DNA of 9,047 nucleotides from Candidatus Curtissbacteria bacterium RIFCSPLOWO2_01_FULL_38_11b (GCA_001774995.1 MFBO01000007.1:1-9047); one strand, 5' to 3'. Shown: positions 1 to 5,289, numbered from the stretch's first letter. Translations and numbers: made by a program. The notes: a model not told the origin generated them from the sequence alone.

Positions 1-154
1 AGTAAAAACCCGTGGTACTCTTGAACAATTATAGAACGACAACGACAGCACTAATTACTAAGACTGCTGCAACTGCCAAATTTCTCTTTTCCGTTTGTCG
101 GATTATATCAAAGTTTGGGATAAAACAATAATTTTTGCTATTGTAAAAGAGAGA
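1..154. other. Left-edge gene-free segment with possible divergent promoters
   Basis: No gene can be proved here. On the + strand one frame stays open from the edge to a TAG at 32-34 (about ten residues), which could be the tail of an upstream gene, but this is too short to identify. The stretch 95-154 is open in the frame of the oxidoreductase gene; a TTG at 95 could extend that protein by 20 residues, but it has no ribosome-binding site and the extra residues do not fit the family start. A six-base inverted repeat (ACAATA at 125-130, TATTGT at 139-144) lies just before the chosen start. No convincing -35/-10 pair for the rightward gene was found. Confidence 0.4.
102..110 (-). promoter_or_regulatory. 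Extended -10 element reading leftward
   Basis: On the minus strand this reads TGATATAAT, a perfect TGn-TATAAT extended -10. Transcription would start near position 95 and run out of the window to the left. No clear -35 is present, which extended -10 promoters can tolerate. The minus strand downstream shows only a very short hydrophobic reading frame (TTG start, stop at 29-31), so any gene it serves must start at or beyond the left edge. Confidence 0.35.
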
Positions 155-1402
155 GTGAAAAACTTGCAAGAAACAAAAGTTGTCATAGTTGGAGGTGGTT
201 TTGGAGGAGTCAGAACAGCTCTTAATCTGGCAAAGATAAATCTTCCTGGGGCAAAAATAATCCTTGTTTCCAACAAACCTCATTTTGAATATCATGCAGC
301 ACTCTACAGAGTAGTAACAGGAAAATCGCCTTTGGAGGTTTGTATTCCTTTGAATGAGATTTTTGAAAATAAAAATGTTGAAGTTGTTGAGGATAAAATA
401 GTTAAGGTTGATCTAACTCGAAAGGTCCTTTTTGGGGAATCTGGTTCAAAATATAAATTTAACTTTCTTGTTGCAGCTTTAGGTTCTGAAACTGCCTATT
501 TTGATATTCCGGGCTTAAAGGAATATTCCTTTGGTTTCAAATCAATAACAGAAGCTCTCAGACTTAAAAACCATCTCCATGAAGTTTTTGCATCCTGCGA
601 GAAAGCCCCTAAAGAGGAGAAAGTTTGTCTTGTTCATGTTGTCGTTGTCGGAGCAGGATCCTCTGGAACTGAACTTGCAGGAGAACTTGCCCTCTACACT
701 AAAGAAATGGCTAAAAATCACAACATCGACCCTTCTTTAGTGACCGTTGACTTGATAGAAGTAGCTCCTCGGATTCTGCCTTCACTACCTGAGAAAGTCT
801 CAAAAAAAGTTGACAAACACCTTCGTTCTTTGGGGGTAAATATTTTCGTCAATAGAGCTATCTTAAAAGAGGAGATTAAGCAGGTTTATCTTCATGATAT
901 AGAAATGAAAGTAAAAACAGTCATCTGGACGGCAGGGGTGAAACCCAATAATCTTTATCGGGAAGTAAAAGGTTTGGAATTTGATTCAAAAGGGAGGGTT
1001 TTGGTTGATGAGTATTTGCAAGCCAAAGGACAACAAGGTGTTTTTGTTATTGGAGACGCGGCCTCAACTTTGTATTCAGGTACGGCTCAAACTGCTATTT
1101 CTGATGGCAAGATTGTTGGCGAAAATATTTACAGGTTGATAAAGGGGAAGCACCTGGTCAAAAACACTCCTAAAAAACCTGTAACTGCAATCCCAGTTGG
1201 AACTGGCTGGGCAGCAGTAGTCATTGGCCTGGTGGAACTTTATGGAAGCCTGGGCTGGTCTTTGAGAAGATTGGCAGATTTTCGTTTTTTTCTCACAATT
1301 TTACCTTTTAAAAAAGCCCTCCTTGCTTTTCAGGATGGCAAGACCATATGTGAAACTTGTTCAATTTGTTTACCAGAGACAGAAGTCAAAGCTGTGATAT
1401 AA
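155..1402 (+). CDS. NDH-2-like FAD-dependent NAD(P)H:quinone oxidoreductase
   Basis: A two-Rossmann flavoprotein of the type II NADH dehydrogenase family, about 415 residues, the usual size. Numbered from the GTG at 155, the FAD-binding GGGFGG is at 13-18, the NAD(P)-binding GAGSSG at 166-171 followed by TELAGEL, the 'IWTAGVKPN' stretch near 257-265, and the FAD-contacting 'VIGDAA' near 298-303. The C-terminal part (about 350-390) is hydrophobic and amphipathic, as in NDH-2 enzymes that sit on the inner membrane face and pass electrons from NAD(P)H to quinone. The GTG at 155 was chosen because 'KNLQETKVVIVGGG' gives the normal short lead into the first strand; TTG at 164 is an alternative, TTG at 95 is unlikely. 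Unusual is a C-x2-C-x2-C cluster at 399-405 near the C-terminus. A doxX gene follows 43 bases later, probably co-transcribed. Sulfide:quinone reductases are relatives, but the sequence reads more like NDH-2. Confidence 0.85.
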   Translation: MKNLQETKVVIVGGGFGGVRTALNLAKINLPGAKIILVSNKPHFEYHAALYRVVTGKSPLEVCIPLNEIFENKNVEVVEDKIVKVDLTRKVLFGESGSKYKFNFLVAALGSETAYFDIPGLKEYSFGFKSITEALRLKNHLHEVFASCEKAPKEEKVCLVHVVVVGAGSSGTELAGELALYTKEMAKNHNIDPSLVTVDLIEVAPRILPSLPEKVSKKVDKHLRSLGVNIFVNRAILKEEIKQVYLHDIEMKVKTVIWTAGVKPNNLYREVKGLEFDSKGRVLVDEYLQAKGQQGVFVIGDAASTLYSGTAQTAISDGKIVGENIYRLIKGKHLVKNTPKKPVTAIPVGTGWAAVVIGLVELYGSLGWSLRRLADFRFFLTILPFKKALLAFQDGKTICETCSICLPETEVKAVI

Positions 1403-1403
1403 T
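1395..1403 (+). promoter_or_regulatory. Extended -10 promoter element upstream of doxX
   Basis: TGATATAAT overlaps the stop codon of the oxidoreductase gene: TG at 1395-1396 and a perfect TATAAT at 1398-1403. Transcription would begin near 1410, giving a leader of about 36 bases before doxX. There is no good -35 at the right distance. It could give doxX a second, independent promoter besides read-through. Confidence 0.4.
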
Positions 1404-1445
1404 AAATATAAAGATATACTAAAATCTATAGGTTGAGGGGGTTTT

Positions 1446-1904
1446 ATGAATAAAGCCGGAAAATTTCCCCTGTTTGCTCTACGCGTAGGTATAGCCTGGC
1501 TCTTTCTTTATGCAGGACTTTCAAAAATTTTTAACCCTGAGTGGACCGCAAAGGGGTATCTTTTAGCCGCAACAGGACCTTTTGCTGATTTGTTTCACCT
1601 ATTGGCTGGGAATCAAATTATAGATATTTTAAACATGTGGGGGCTAACTTTAATTGGGGTTGCCCTTGCGTTGGGGATCTTACTTAGGTTTGCATCCTTT
1701 TGGGGGATAGTCTTAATGGTACTATATTACCTTTCAATTTATCCGCCAAAAAATGCCCTGATTGTTGATGACCACATAATTTTCATCTTGGTTTTTCTAA
1801 CTCTTTCCGGCGCTGGATCTGGAAGATTTTTAGGGTTTGATGGATATTTAGAAGAATTCTTTGCAAAAAAGGGTCTATCTCAGATTAGGTTCTTATTGGG
1901 CTAG
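1446..1904 (+). CDS. DoxX family membrane protein
   Basis: A 152-residue integral membrane protein of the DoxX/DoxD family. It opens with the typical 'LRVGIAWLFLYAGLSKIFNPEW' type segment (residues about 12-33), and hydrophobic helices can be placed near 10-27, 45-75, 80-97 and 108-124. The acidic-histidine 'DDHI' before the last helix is also family-like. DoxX proteins were first described as partners of a quinol oxidase and are elsewhere linked to redox homeostasis; the exact reaction here is unknown. The start is supported by a strong Shine-Dalgarno stretch, GAGGGGG at 1435-1441, with the GAGG core 7 bases from the ATG. The neighbouring NDH-2-like enzyme suggests a small membrane redox unit acting on quinones (inference). 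Confidence 0.8.
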   Translation: MNKAGKFPLFALRVGIAWLFLYAGLSKIFNPEWTAKGYLLAATGPFADLFHLLAGNQIIDILNMWGLTLIGVALALGILLRFASFWGIVLMVLYYLSIYPPKNALIVDDHIIFILVFLTLSGAGSGRFLGFDGYLEEFFAKKGLSQIRFLLG

Positions 1905-1934
1905 AATTGAAAGTGGGAGAAGTAGAAGAGATAT

Positions 1935-1943
1935 AGGAGGAGG
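1935..1943 (+). promoter_or_regulatory. Very strong Shine-Dalgarno serving an out-of-frame GTG
   Basis: AGGAGGAGG lies 7 bases before a GTG at 1951, the best ribosome-binding site in the window. That GTG is not in frame with the NAGPA-domain gene that starts at 1976, so the site either starts a short leader peptide or marks a reading-frame shift early in the gene. Confidence 0.6.
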
Positions 1944-1950
1944 TACCACC

Positions 1951-2031
1951 GTGAAAACGTTGCTATACTTAAATAGTGCAACAAAAAGGCTTCGTACCCC
2001 TTATCCTAATTATTCCCGTGGCTATAGTTAG
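1951..2031 (+). other. Candidate 26-codon leader ORF overlapping the NAGPA gene start
   Basis: GTG-initiated frame behind an ideal Shine-Dalgarno, beginning MKTLLYLNSATK and ending at TAG 2029-2031. It overlaps the start of the NAGPA-domain gene in another frame. The run of five A at 1983-1987 is where one base fewer, or a +1 ribosomal slip, would join this start to the 'KGFVPLILII' anchor of the next gene. It may be a leader peptide, a phase-variable or mis-assembled start, or chance. Confidence 0.25.
1961..1969 (+). promoter_or_regulatory. Extended -10 promoter for a leaderless NAGPA mRNA
   Basis: TGCTATACT matches TGn-TATAAT with one mismatch in the hexamer. A start seven bases after the hexamer falls exactly on the GTG at 1976, so the transcript could be leaderless. 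This explains why that GTG has no ribosome-binding site directly before it. No -35 is evident. Confidence 0.35.
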
Positions 2032-2956
2032 CCTGGTTACCTTAGCAGTCACCACCATAAAAACAAATCATCAACCCACTATTCAGCCGTCCCCAAACTC
2101 TATATCAAGATCTCTTGAAAGTGATACTTCACCCTCACCCCAGACTTTGCAGCAAGAACAAACAATAGAGGATAACCCTTCTCCTTCGCTATCTCCCAGC
2201 ACCGAACCGGATTTATCCCTGGAATACACGGCTGTTGCCAAAGAAGCCCCTTTGCCAACACCATCGCCGAGTCCAAAACCTGTCGCCGCGTCATCTACTA
2301 CAACCGGTGGAAATTATACCGTTGCTACATTTAACCTAGGATCAACAACAGTAGTCACCGATTCCGCAAATGACGATGACTGTGGCAACGATTGTCCCAC
2401 AAAACCTTTGGCATCCTATATCTCTGAAAATGGCGGTCGTGCTGGCATCAATGGCACCTATTTTTGCCCTCCGGATTACAGCTGGTGCGCAGGTAAAGTT
2501 AACACTTTCGATTTCCCAGTTTGGAATAACCGCAAGAAGAAATGGATGAGAGCAGATACCCTAACCTGGAACGGCAGGGGAATGATGATTTTTCGCGGCG
2601 GTTCTGCCCAATTTTATCCCTGTGCAGCTTGTATTGGTGCACCATCTGATATCACCGGTGGCATAGTCAATTATCCACCACTTCTTTCTGGCGGTCAGGA
2701 TGTTTTAAATGAAGGGTCATTATCTGACAGTCTTAAAATCACTAAAGGCACAAGAAGCGGCATCGGCTTTGGGGGTGGTAAATTGTTTTTAGTTGTCGCA
2801 AGAAGCGCCAACATGCGCGACATGGTCAATATCTTTAAAGCGCTGGGTGCAACAGATGCTCTGAATTTAGATGGCGGGGGATCAAGCGCTCTTTACGACG
2901 GGGGATATAAAGCAGGTCCGGGCAGAAGCTTACCAAACGCAATTATTGTGAAGTAG
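1976..2956 (+). CDS. Membrane-anchored phosphodiester glycosidase (NAGPA domain) protein
   Basis: A 326-residue extracytoplasmic protein. Residues 1-6 are followed by one long hydrophobic segment (7-27), acting as signal anchor or uncleaved signal peptide. Then comes a Pro/Ser/Thr-rich linker (about 33-110), and from about 113 to the end a domain of the NAGPA family (N-acetylglucosamine-1-phosphodiester alpha-N-acetylglucosaminidase-like). Family hallmarks visible are INGTYF (158-163), RSGIGF (260-265) and NLDGGGSS (297-304). Bacterial members are believed to cleave sugar phosphodiesters in surface polysaccharides; the substrate here is unknown. Six cysteines (136, 140, 164, 171, 216, 219) suggest disulfides in an exported protein. 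The GTG start was chosen because 'QQKGFVPLILII' is a common anchor start in this kind of genome and an extended -10 fits a leaderless message. A strong Shine-Dalgarno upstream serves a different frame. Its last 14 bases overlap the convergent folate gene. Confidence 0.82.
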   Translation: MQQKGFVPLILIIPVAIVSLVTLAVTTIKTNHQPTIQPSPNSISRSLESDTSPSPQTLQQEQTIEDNPSPSLSPSTEPDLSLEYTAVAKEAPLPTPSPSPKPVAASSTTTGGNYTVATFNLGSTTVVTDSANDDDCGNDCPTKPLASYISENGGRAGINGTYFCPPDYSWCAGKVNTFDFPVWNNRKKKWMRADTLTWNGRGMMIFRGGSAQFYPCAACIGAPSDITGGIVNYPPLLSGGQDVLNEGSLSDSLKITKGTRSGIGFGGGKLFLVVARSANMRDMVNIFKALGATDALNLDGGGSSALYDGGYKAGPGRSLPNAIIVK

Positions 2957-3521
2957 ACAAAAAATACTCCTCTTTGTCTGTAAAAACAACATCCATCACC
3001 AGATCATGTTTTGCAGATGCAATCTTATCAACTATTTGAAAATCAAAAGCCATGCCAATTTTTAAGCCCTTAAAATCGGCAAGCAACTTATCGTAAACTC
3101 CCCTGCCGTATCCCAACCTTATACCCTGCTTATCAAGGGCAACGCTGGGCAATATTGCTACTTCAATTATCCCCAATTCAACCGGCATTGAATTTTTGGG
3201 TTGCAGTATCTTAAACGGTCCAAACTCCAAATCATCAAAATGTTTAAATTCAGAAAGAATCCAGCTATCTTCTGTTTTAAGATATGCAGGCAGGTAAATT
3301 TTCTTTTGAGATCTTATCAAAAAATCGGCAATATCGCTTATTAAAACTTCATTATTAACGGGTGAATAAACTAGAATATGACTAAAATCTATTTTTGATA
3401 AAAAATTAATTAACTTCTTCTCAATAATCCCGCTTTTTCTAATGACATCATCAGTTGAGAGTTTCTTTCTCATTATTAACAATTCACGGCGAACGATTTC
3501 TTTCTGATTACTTATTGCCAT
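2943..3521 (-). CDS. 5-formyltetrahydrofolate cyclo-ligase
   Basis: A 192-residue cytoplasmic enzyme of the 5-FTHF cyclo-ligase (methenyltetrahydrofolate synthetase) family. It uses ATP to turn 5-formyl-THF into 5,10-methenyl-THF, returning an inhibitory storage folate to one-carbon metabolism. The N-terminus has the basic helix 'KEIVRRELLIMRKKLS' typical of the family. The signature 'GIRLGYGRGVYDKLL' is near residues 132-146, and 'KHDLVMDVVFTD' near 171-182 matches the conserved C-terminal strand. Length is normal, and it starts with a plain ATG without a clear Shine-Dalgarno. It converges on the NAGPA gene with a 14-base overlap, leaving no room for a terminator between them. No functional link to neighbours is apparent beyond the general connection of folate to nucleotide synthesis. 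Confidence 0.9.
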   Translation of the reverse strand: MAISNQKEIVRRELLIMRKKLSTDDVIRKSGIIEKKLINFLSKIDFSHILVYSPVNNEVLISDIADFLIRSQKKIYLPAYLKTEDSWILSEFKHFDDLEFGPFKILQPKNSMPVELGIIEVAILPSVALDKQGIRLGYGRGVYDKLLADFKGLKIGMAFDFQIVDKIASAKHDLVMDVVFTDKEEYFLSTSQ

Positions 3522-3613
3522 ACACTTGAGTAAATAAATGATTTATGGGTAAAAAAAGTCTACGATTGAACCTAATACGAGGGAATATATACAAGTACAG
3601 CGAAAACTTTTTC

Positions 3614-4021
3614 TTATGATTTTTGAAATTTCTTTAAATATATATTCGTGTATTTATCAACCCCAACCTCCACTAATGAAACAATTGATGCGCAAATTAT
3701 TACAAATAAAATGCTTGATATTCCGATCCCTGTAAAATCGGCAAGTCTTTTTAAAACCCATAGACCAATAGCATTGACAACAAAATATGCCAAAGCTGTA
3801 GAATTATCATCCTTAAGTTTAATTTGCATATTTTTAGCTACCTGTGGAACAGCGTAAACAAAAAGGGTCAAAATCAACCCCACAAGAACAGAAGCAGCAG
3901 GCTTTGGCAAATTAATATTGCCCAAAACCACATCGCCTGCAAAAATTGAAGAAAGAATAACCAGAAGCAAACTATTTGCAATCCAAAGAATTAGAAATCT
4001 CAAAACCCACTTTTGATCCAT
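3614..4021 (-). CDS. Small four-helix membrane protein (holin superfamily IV-like)
   Basis: A 135-residue very hydrophobic protein with four likely membrane helices, near residues 8-28, 42-62, 77-95 and 99-118, then a basic tail ending KKFQKS. The second half, 'FVVNAIGLWVLKRLADFTGIG...', resembles the pattern of small bacterial membrane proteins annotated as 'phage holin family' (the Phage_holin_4-type superfamily), which are usually chromosomal and of unknown role, not true lysis proteins. No phage genes surround it. A promoter candidate on the minus strand (4030-4058) would give an almost leaderless message, agreeing with the absence of a ribosome-binding site. Function is unknown. Confidence 0.65.
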   Translation of the reverse strand: MDQKWVLRFLILWIANSLLLVILSSIFAGDVVLGNINLPKPAASVLVGLILTLFVYAVPQVAKNMQIKLKDDNSTALAYFVVNAIGLWVLKRLADFTGIGISSILFVIICASIVSLVEVGVDKYTNIYLKKFQKS

Positions 4022-4029
4022 ACCAATTT

Positions 4030-4058
4030 AGAATAGATCAACAAGTTCCAATAGTCAA
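4030..4058 (-). promoter_or_regulatory. Promoter for the small membrane protein gene
   Basis: On the minus strand TTGACT (4058-4053), a 17-base spacer, then TATTCT (4035-4030). Transcription would start near 4023, about two bases before the ATG at 4021, predicting a leaderless transcript. Confidence 0.4.
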
Positions 4059-4073
4059 TCTCATCTAGTTATT

Positions 4074-4110
4074 CCAACCATCCAACCATCCATCCACCAA
4101 ACCACCTTCC
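4074..4110. repeat. C-rich/G-rich tract: ten CC pairs spaced 1-3 bases
   Basis: Ten CC dinucleotides on the + strand are separated by only 1-3 bases, including two tandem copies of CCAACCAT (4074-4081, 4082-4089). The minus strand therefore carries ten closely spaced GG pairs, a pattern compatible with two-tier G-quadruplexes. The tract sits between two divergent promoters, directly before the -35 of the DUF59 gene. Confidence 0.6.
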
Positions 4111-4111
4111 T

Positions 4112-4140
4112 TTGACTTTACCTTGCACTTATTGTAGAGT
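4112..4140 (+). promoter_or_regulatory. Promoter candidate for the DUF59 gene
   Basis: TTGACT (4112-4117), 17-base spacer, TAGAGT (4135-4140, four of six matches). It lies in front of the ATG at 4154. The predicted start near 4147 would cut into the Shine-Dalgarno, so the exact -10 is uncertain. Confidence 0.35.
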
Positions 4141-4153
4141 GAAGGTAGCTTTA

Positions 4154-4456
4154 ATGATATCTCAAGAACAAATTATTGATAAGTTGAGGCAATGCTTAGA
4201 CCCTGAACTTGGAATCAATATTATAGATTTAGGTTTAGTTTACGGCGTCAGTATAGAAAGTTCCCGGGTAAATATTTTAATGACTTTAACAACACCCGGC
4301 TGCCCGCTTGATTCTTATTTTGTAAAAGACATTACATCCAAGTTAAAATCTCTAAAAGGAATCTCTGATGTTTCTGTTGAATTGACTTTTGATCCTCTCT
4401 GGAGCCCATCAAAAATGTCCCAGGAGAGTCAAGATCTTCTCGGCTTTGTTAATTGA
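4154..4456 (+). CDS. MIP18/DUF59 family protein (SufT/PaaD-like)
   Basis: A 100-residue single-domain protein of the MIP18/DUF59 family, which takes part in iron-sulfur cluster assembly or delivery (SufT, CIA2/MIP18) and includes PaaD of phenylacetate oxygenase. Visible hallmarks are 'LDPELGINIIDLGLVYGV' (about 13-30), 'TLTTPGCPL' with the conserved cysteine (about residue 51), and 'FDPLWSPSKMS' (about 80-90). The ATG at 4154 was chosen because AAGGTAG lies a few bases upstream; a longer frame from TTG at 4112 would add 14 residues unlike the family and would use the promoter's -35 as a start. No suf or phenylacetate genes are visible nearby, so a general Fe-S maturation role is inferred. The stop codon begins an 8-bp hairpin. 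Confidence 0.85.
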   Translation: MISQEQIIDKLRQCLDPELGINIIDLGLVYGVSIESSRVNILMTLTTPGCPLDSYFVKDITSKLKSLKGISDVSVELTFDPLWSPSKMSQESQDLLGFVN

Positions 4457-4479
4457 TTTTGAACATAAGTCCAAAATCA
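4454..4479 (+). terminator. Hairpin at the end of the DUF59 gene
   Basis: TGATTTTG (4454-4461) pairs perfectly with CAAAATCA (4472-4479) around a ten-base loop. It starts on the TGA stop codon. There is no T-run after it and the stem is AT-rich, so it may be a weak terminator, a 3'-end stabiliser, or chance. Confidence 0.35.
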
Positions 4480-4525
4480 TCCTTCTGCAAATTTCACAGC
4501 CCTAATATCTTGTTAATGAACGGGC

Positions 4526-4555
4526 TTGACATTCGGGTTTTCTTCGGATTACAAT
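4526..4555 (+). promoter_or_regulatory. Strong sigma70-type promoter P1
   Basis: A perfect TTGACA (4526-4531), an 18-base spacer, and TACAAT (4550-4555, one mismatch). It is one of the two best promoters in the window. Transcription would start near 4562, running into three consecutive hairpins and then the NrdR-controlled promoter. No open reading frame of useful size follows before nrdR at 4825, so P1 makes either a long structured leader or a small RNA. Confidence 0.6.
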
Positions 4556-4557
4556 TT

Positions 4558-4642
4558 AATTTGAATCTGGATCTGCCAGTTCAAATTATTCCTCTAAGGG
4601 AAAGAGGAATATTAAGGAGAAAACTGTAGGTTGTCTCCTTAA
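4558..4642 (+). ncRNA. Three-hairpin RNA candidate upstream of the nrdR promoter
   Basis: Three perfect stems follow one another. Hairpin 1 pairs AATTTGAA (4558-4565) with TTCAAATT (4580-4587), with an inner CTGG/CCAG stem. Hairpin 2 pairs 4588-4595 (ATTCCTCT) with 4603-4610 around a seven-base loop. Hairpin 3 pairs 4612-4620 (TTAAGGAGA) with 4634-4642 around a 13-base loop. Being close-packed and placed right after promoter P1, they could be a small RNA or the 5' half of a long nrdR leader. It does not match tRNA, tmRNA or a cobalamin riboswitch as far as can be judged by eye. Confidence 0.4.
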
Positions 4643-4657
4643 AGTGATTTTAGGGTA

Positions 4658-4685
4658 TTGACAAGCGCAAGATTTAGTGTCTAAT
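4658..4685 (+). promoter_or_regulatory. nrdR-nrdJ promoter P2
   Basis: A perfect TTGACA (4658-4663), 16-base spacer, and TCTAAT (4680-4685, one mismatch). Transcription is predicted to start near 4692. The first NrdR box fills the spacer and the second lies just after the start, so bound NrdR would block RNA polymerase. Confidence 0.65.
4665..4680 (+). promoter_or_regulatory. NrdR box 1
   Basis: Sixteen bases matching the published NrdR-box consensus acaCwAtATaTwgtgt at 12 positions. It lies between -35 and -10 of P2. Its centre is 32 bp from that of box 2, three helical turns, the usual arrangement for cooperative NrdR binding. Confidence 0.65.
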
Positions 4686-4696
4686 CTAAAGTTAGA

Positions 4697-4712
4697 CCAC
4701 AATATATTGTGC
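4697..4712 (+). promoter_or_regulatory. NrdR box 2
   Basis: Contains a perfect 14-base palindrome, CACAATATATTGTG (4698-4711), and matches the NrdR-box consensus at 14 of 16 positions. Sixteen bases separate it from box 1. The nrdR gene lies directly downstream, so the operon is very probably autoregulated and repressed when dATP is plentiful. Confidence 0.8.
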
Positions 4713-4778
4713 TTTTGGCAGAATCGTGAAACCGAGTCTGACTCGGTGAAATATCAGGTCTCATCAGGCCAAAAGCAT
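4709..4778 (+). ncRNA. Structured 5' leader RNA of nrdR-nrdJ, possible cis-regulatory element
   Basis: A closing stem pairs GCTTTTGGC (4711-4719) perfectly with GCCAAAAGC (4768-4776), extended by one A-U and one G-U pair. Inside is a perfect 7-bp hairpin, ACCGAGT (4731-4737) and ACTCGGT (4741-4747) with a three-base loop, bordered by purine-rich internal-loop strands and the twice-occurring ATCAGG. A multi-stem domain with A/G-rich joints looks like a ligand- or protein-binding RNA. It ends 46 bases before the nrdR start. A candidate RNA family named the nrdJ motif has been described upstream of nrdJ genes; whether this matches could not be tested here. The B12 box of classical cobalamin riboswitches is not seen. 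Confidence 0.5.
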
Positions 4779-4824
4779 TAATTTCACACAAGGGCAGTTA
4801 AATTATTAAAAAAAGGGAAGCAAA

Positions 4825-5286
4825 GTGATTTGTCCGTTTTGTGCACACGAGGTAACCAAGGTTTTGGACAAACGTGAGGGCGCGGACGGTAAGACAACCA
4901 GAAGAAGACGTGCATGTCAAAAGTGTGGACGCAGGTTTACAACATTTGAAAGGGTAGATACACCGGATCTTCTGATAATTAAAAAAGCGGGTCAAAGAGA
5001 ACTTTTTGATAGGAGTAAGATAAGAAGCGGAGTTATTAAAGCCTGCGAAAAGAGACCTATTTCGGCAGAAGCAATTGAAAAAATTGTCGATGAGGTTGAA
5101 GTAGATCTTAGAAGCAGCGGTGAAAGTGAAGTTTCGAGTAAAACAGTAGGGGAGATAGTAACCAAAAAACTTAAAGTTCTGGATAAAATTGCCTACATTA
5201 GATTTGCTTCGGTTTACAGACAATTTGCTGATATTTCAGATTTTGAAAGGGAGCTTGCGAATTTATCTAAAAAATTTAAAAAATAA
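4825..5286 (+). CDS. nrdR: Transcriptional repressor NrdR
   Basis: A 153-residue nucleotide-sensing repressor of ribonucleotide reductase genes. An N-terminal zinc ribbon has its four cysteines at 3, 6, 31 and 34 (CPFC and CQKC), followed by 'GRRFTTFERVD', which is near invariant in the family. An ATP-cone domain spans about residues 49-139 ('LLIIKKAGQRELFDRSKIRSG'); it binds ATP or dATP and controls DNA binding. The GTG start gives the usual 'M-x-CPFC' beginning; only a weak GGGAAG precedes it. nrdJ starts three bases after the stop, so the two form an operon, probably translationally coupled. Two NrdR boxes overlap the promoter. Because NrdJ here shows no ATP-cone of its own, NrdR may be the main dATP-responsive element of the pathway (inference). 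Confidence 0.96.
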   Translation: MICPFCAHEVTKVLDKREGADGKTTRRRRACQKCGRRFTTFERVDTPDLLIIKKAGQRELFDRSKIRSGVIKACEKRPISAEAIEKIVDEVEVDLRSSGESEVSSKTVGEIVTKKLKVLDKIAYIRFASVYRQFADISDFERELANLSKKFKK

Positions 5287-5289
5287 TTT

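Noticed and set aside
1..30. T-box leader suggested by GTACCACGGG on the minus strand
   Set aside because: The GGGTGG half of the T-box antiterminator sequence and the specifier structures are missing.
95..154. TTG start at 95 for the NDH-2-like gene
   Set aside because: It adds 20 residues unlike the family start, has no ribosome-binding site, and overlaps a leftward -10 element.
29..295. Minus-strand open frame of 88 codons
   Set aside because: Mostly lies antisense to the strongly supported oxidoreductase; composition is not protein-like except a short hydrophobic end.
3522..3613. Promoter for the folate cyclo-ligase gene (TTCAAT-17-CATAAA on the minus strand)
   Set aside because: Matches are too weak to list in an AT-rich gap.
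3614..4021. Prophage remnant because of the holin-like protein
   Set aside because: No other phage gene is present and this family is commonly chromosomal.
4112..4153. N-terminal extension of the DUF59 protein from TTG at 4112
   Set aside because: The TTG is part of a TTGACT promoter hexamer, and the ATG at 4154 has a good ribosome site and family-typical start.
4709..4778. Classical cobalamin riboswitch upstream of the B12-dependent reductase
   Set aside because: The expected size and the conserved B12-box region are not found; the element is too short for the classical type.
4798..5223. Long minus-strand frame opposite nrdR
   Set aside because: nrdR is certain on the other strand; the opposing frame shows no recognisable domain.
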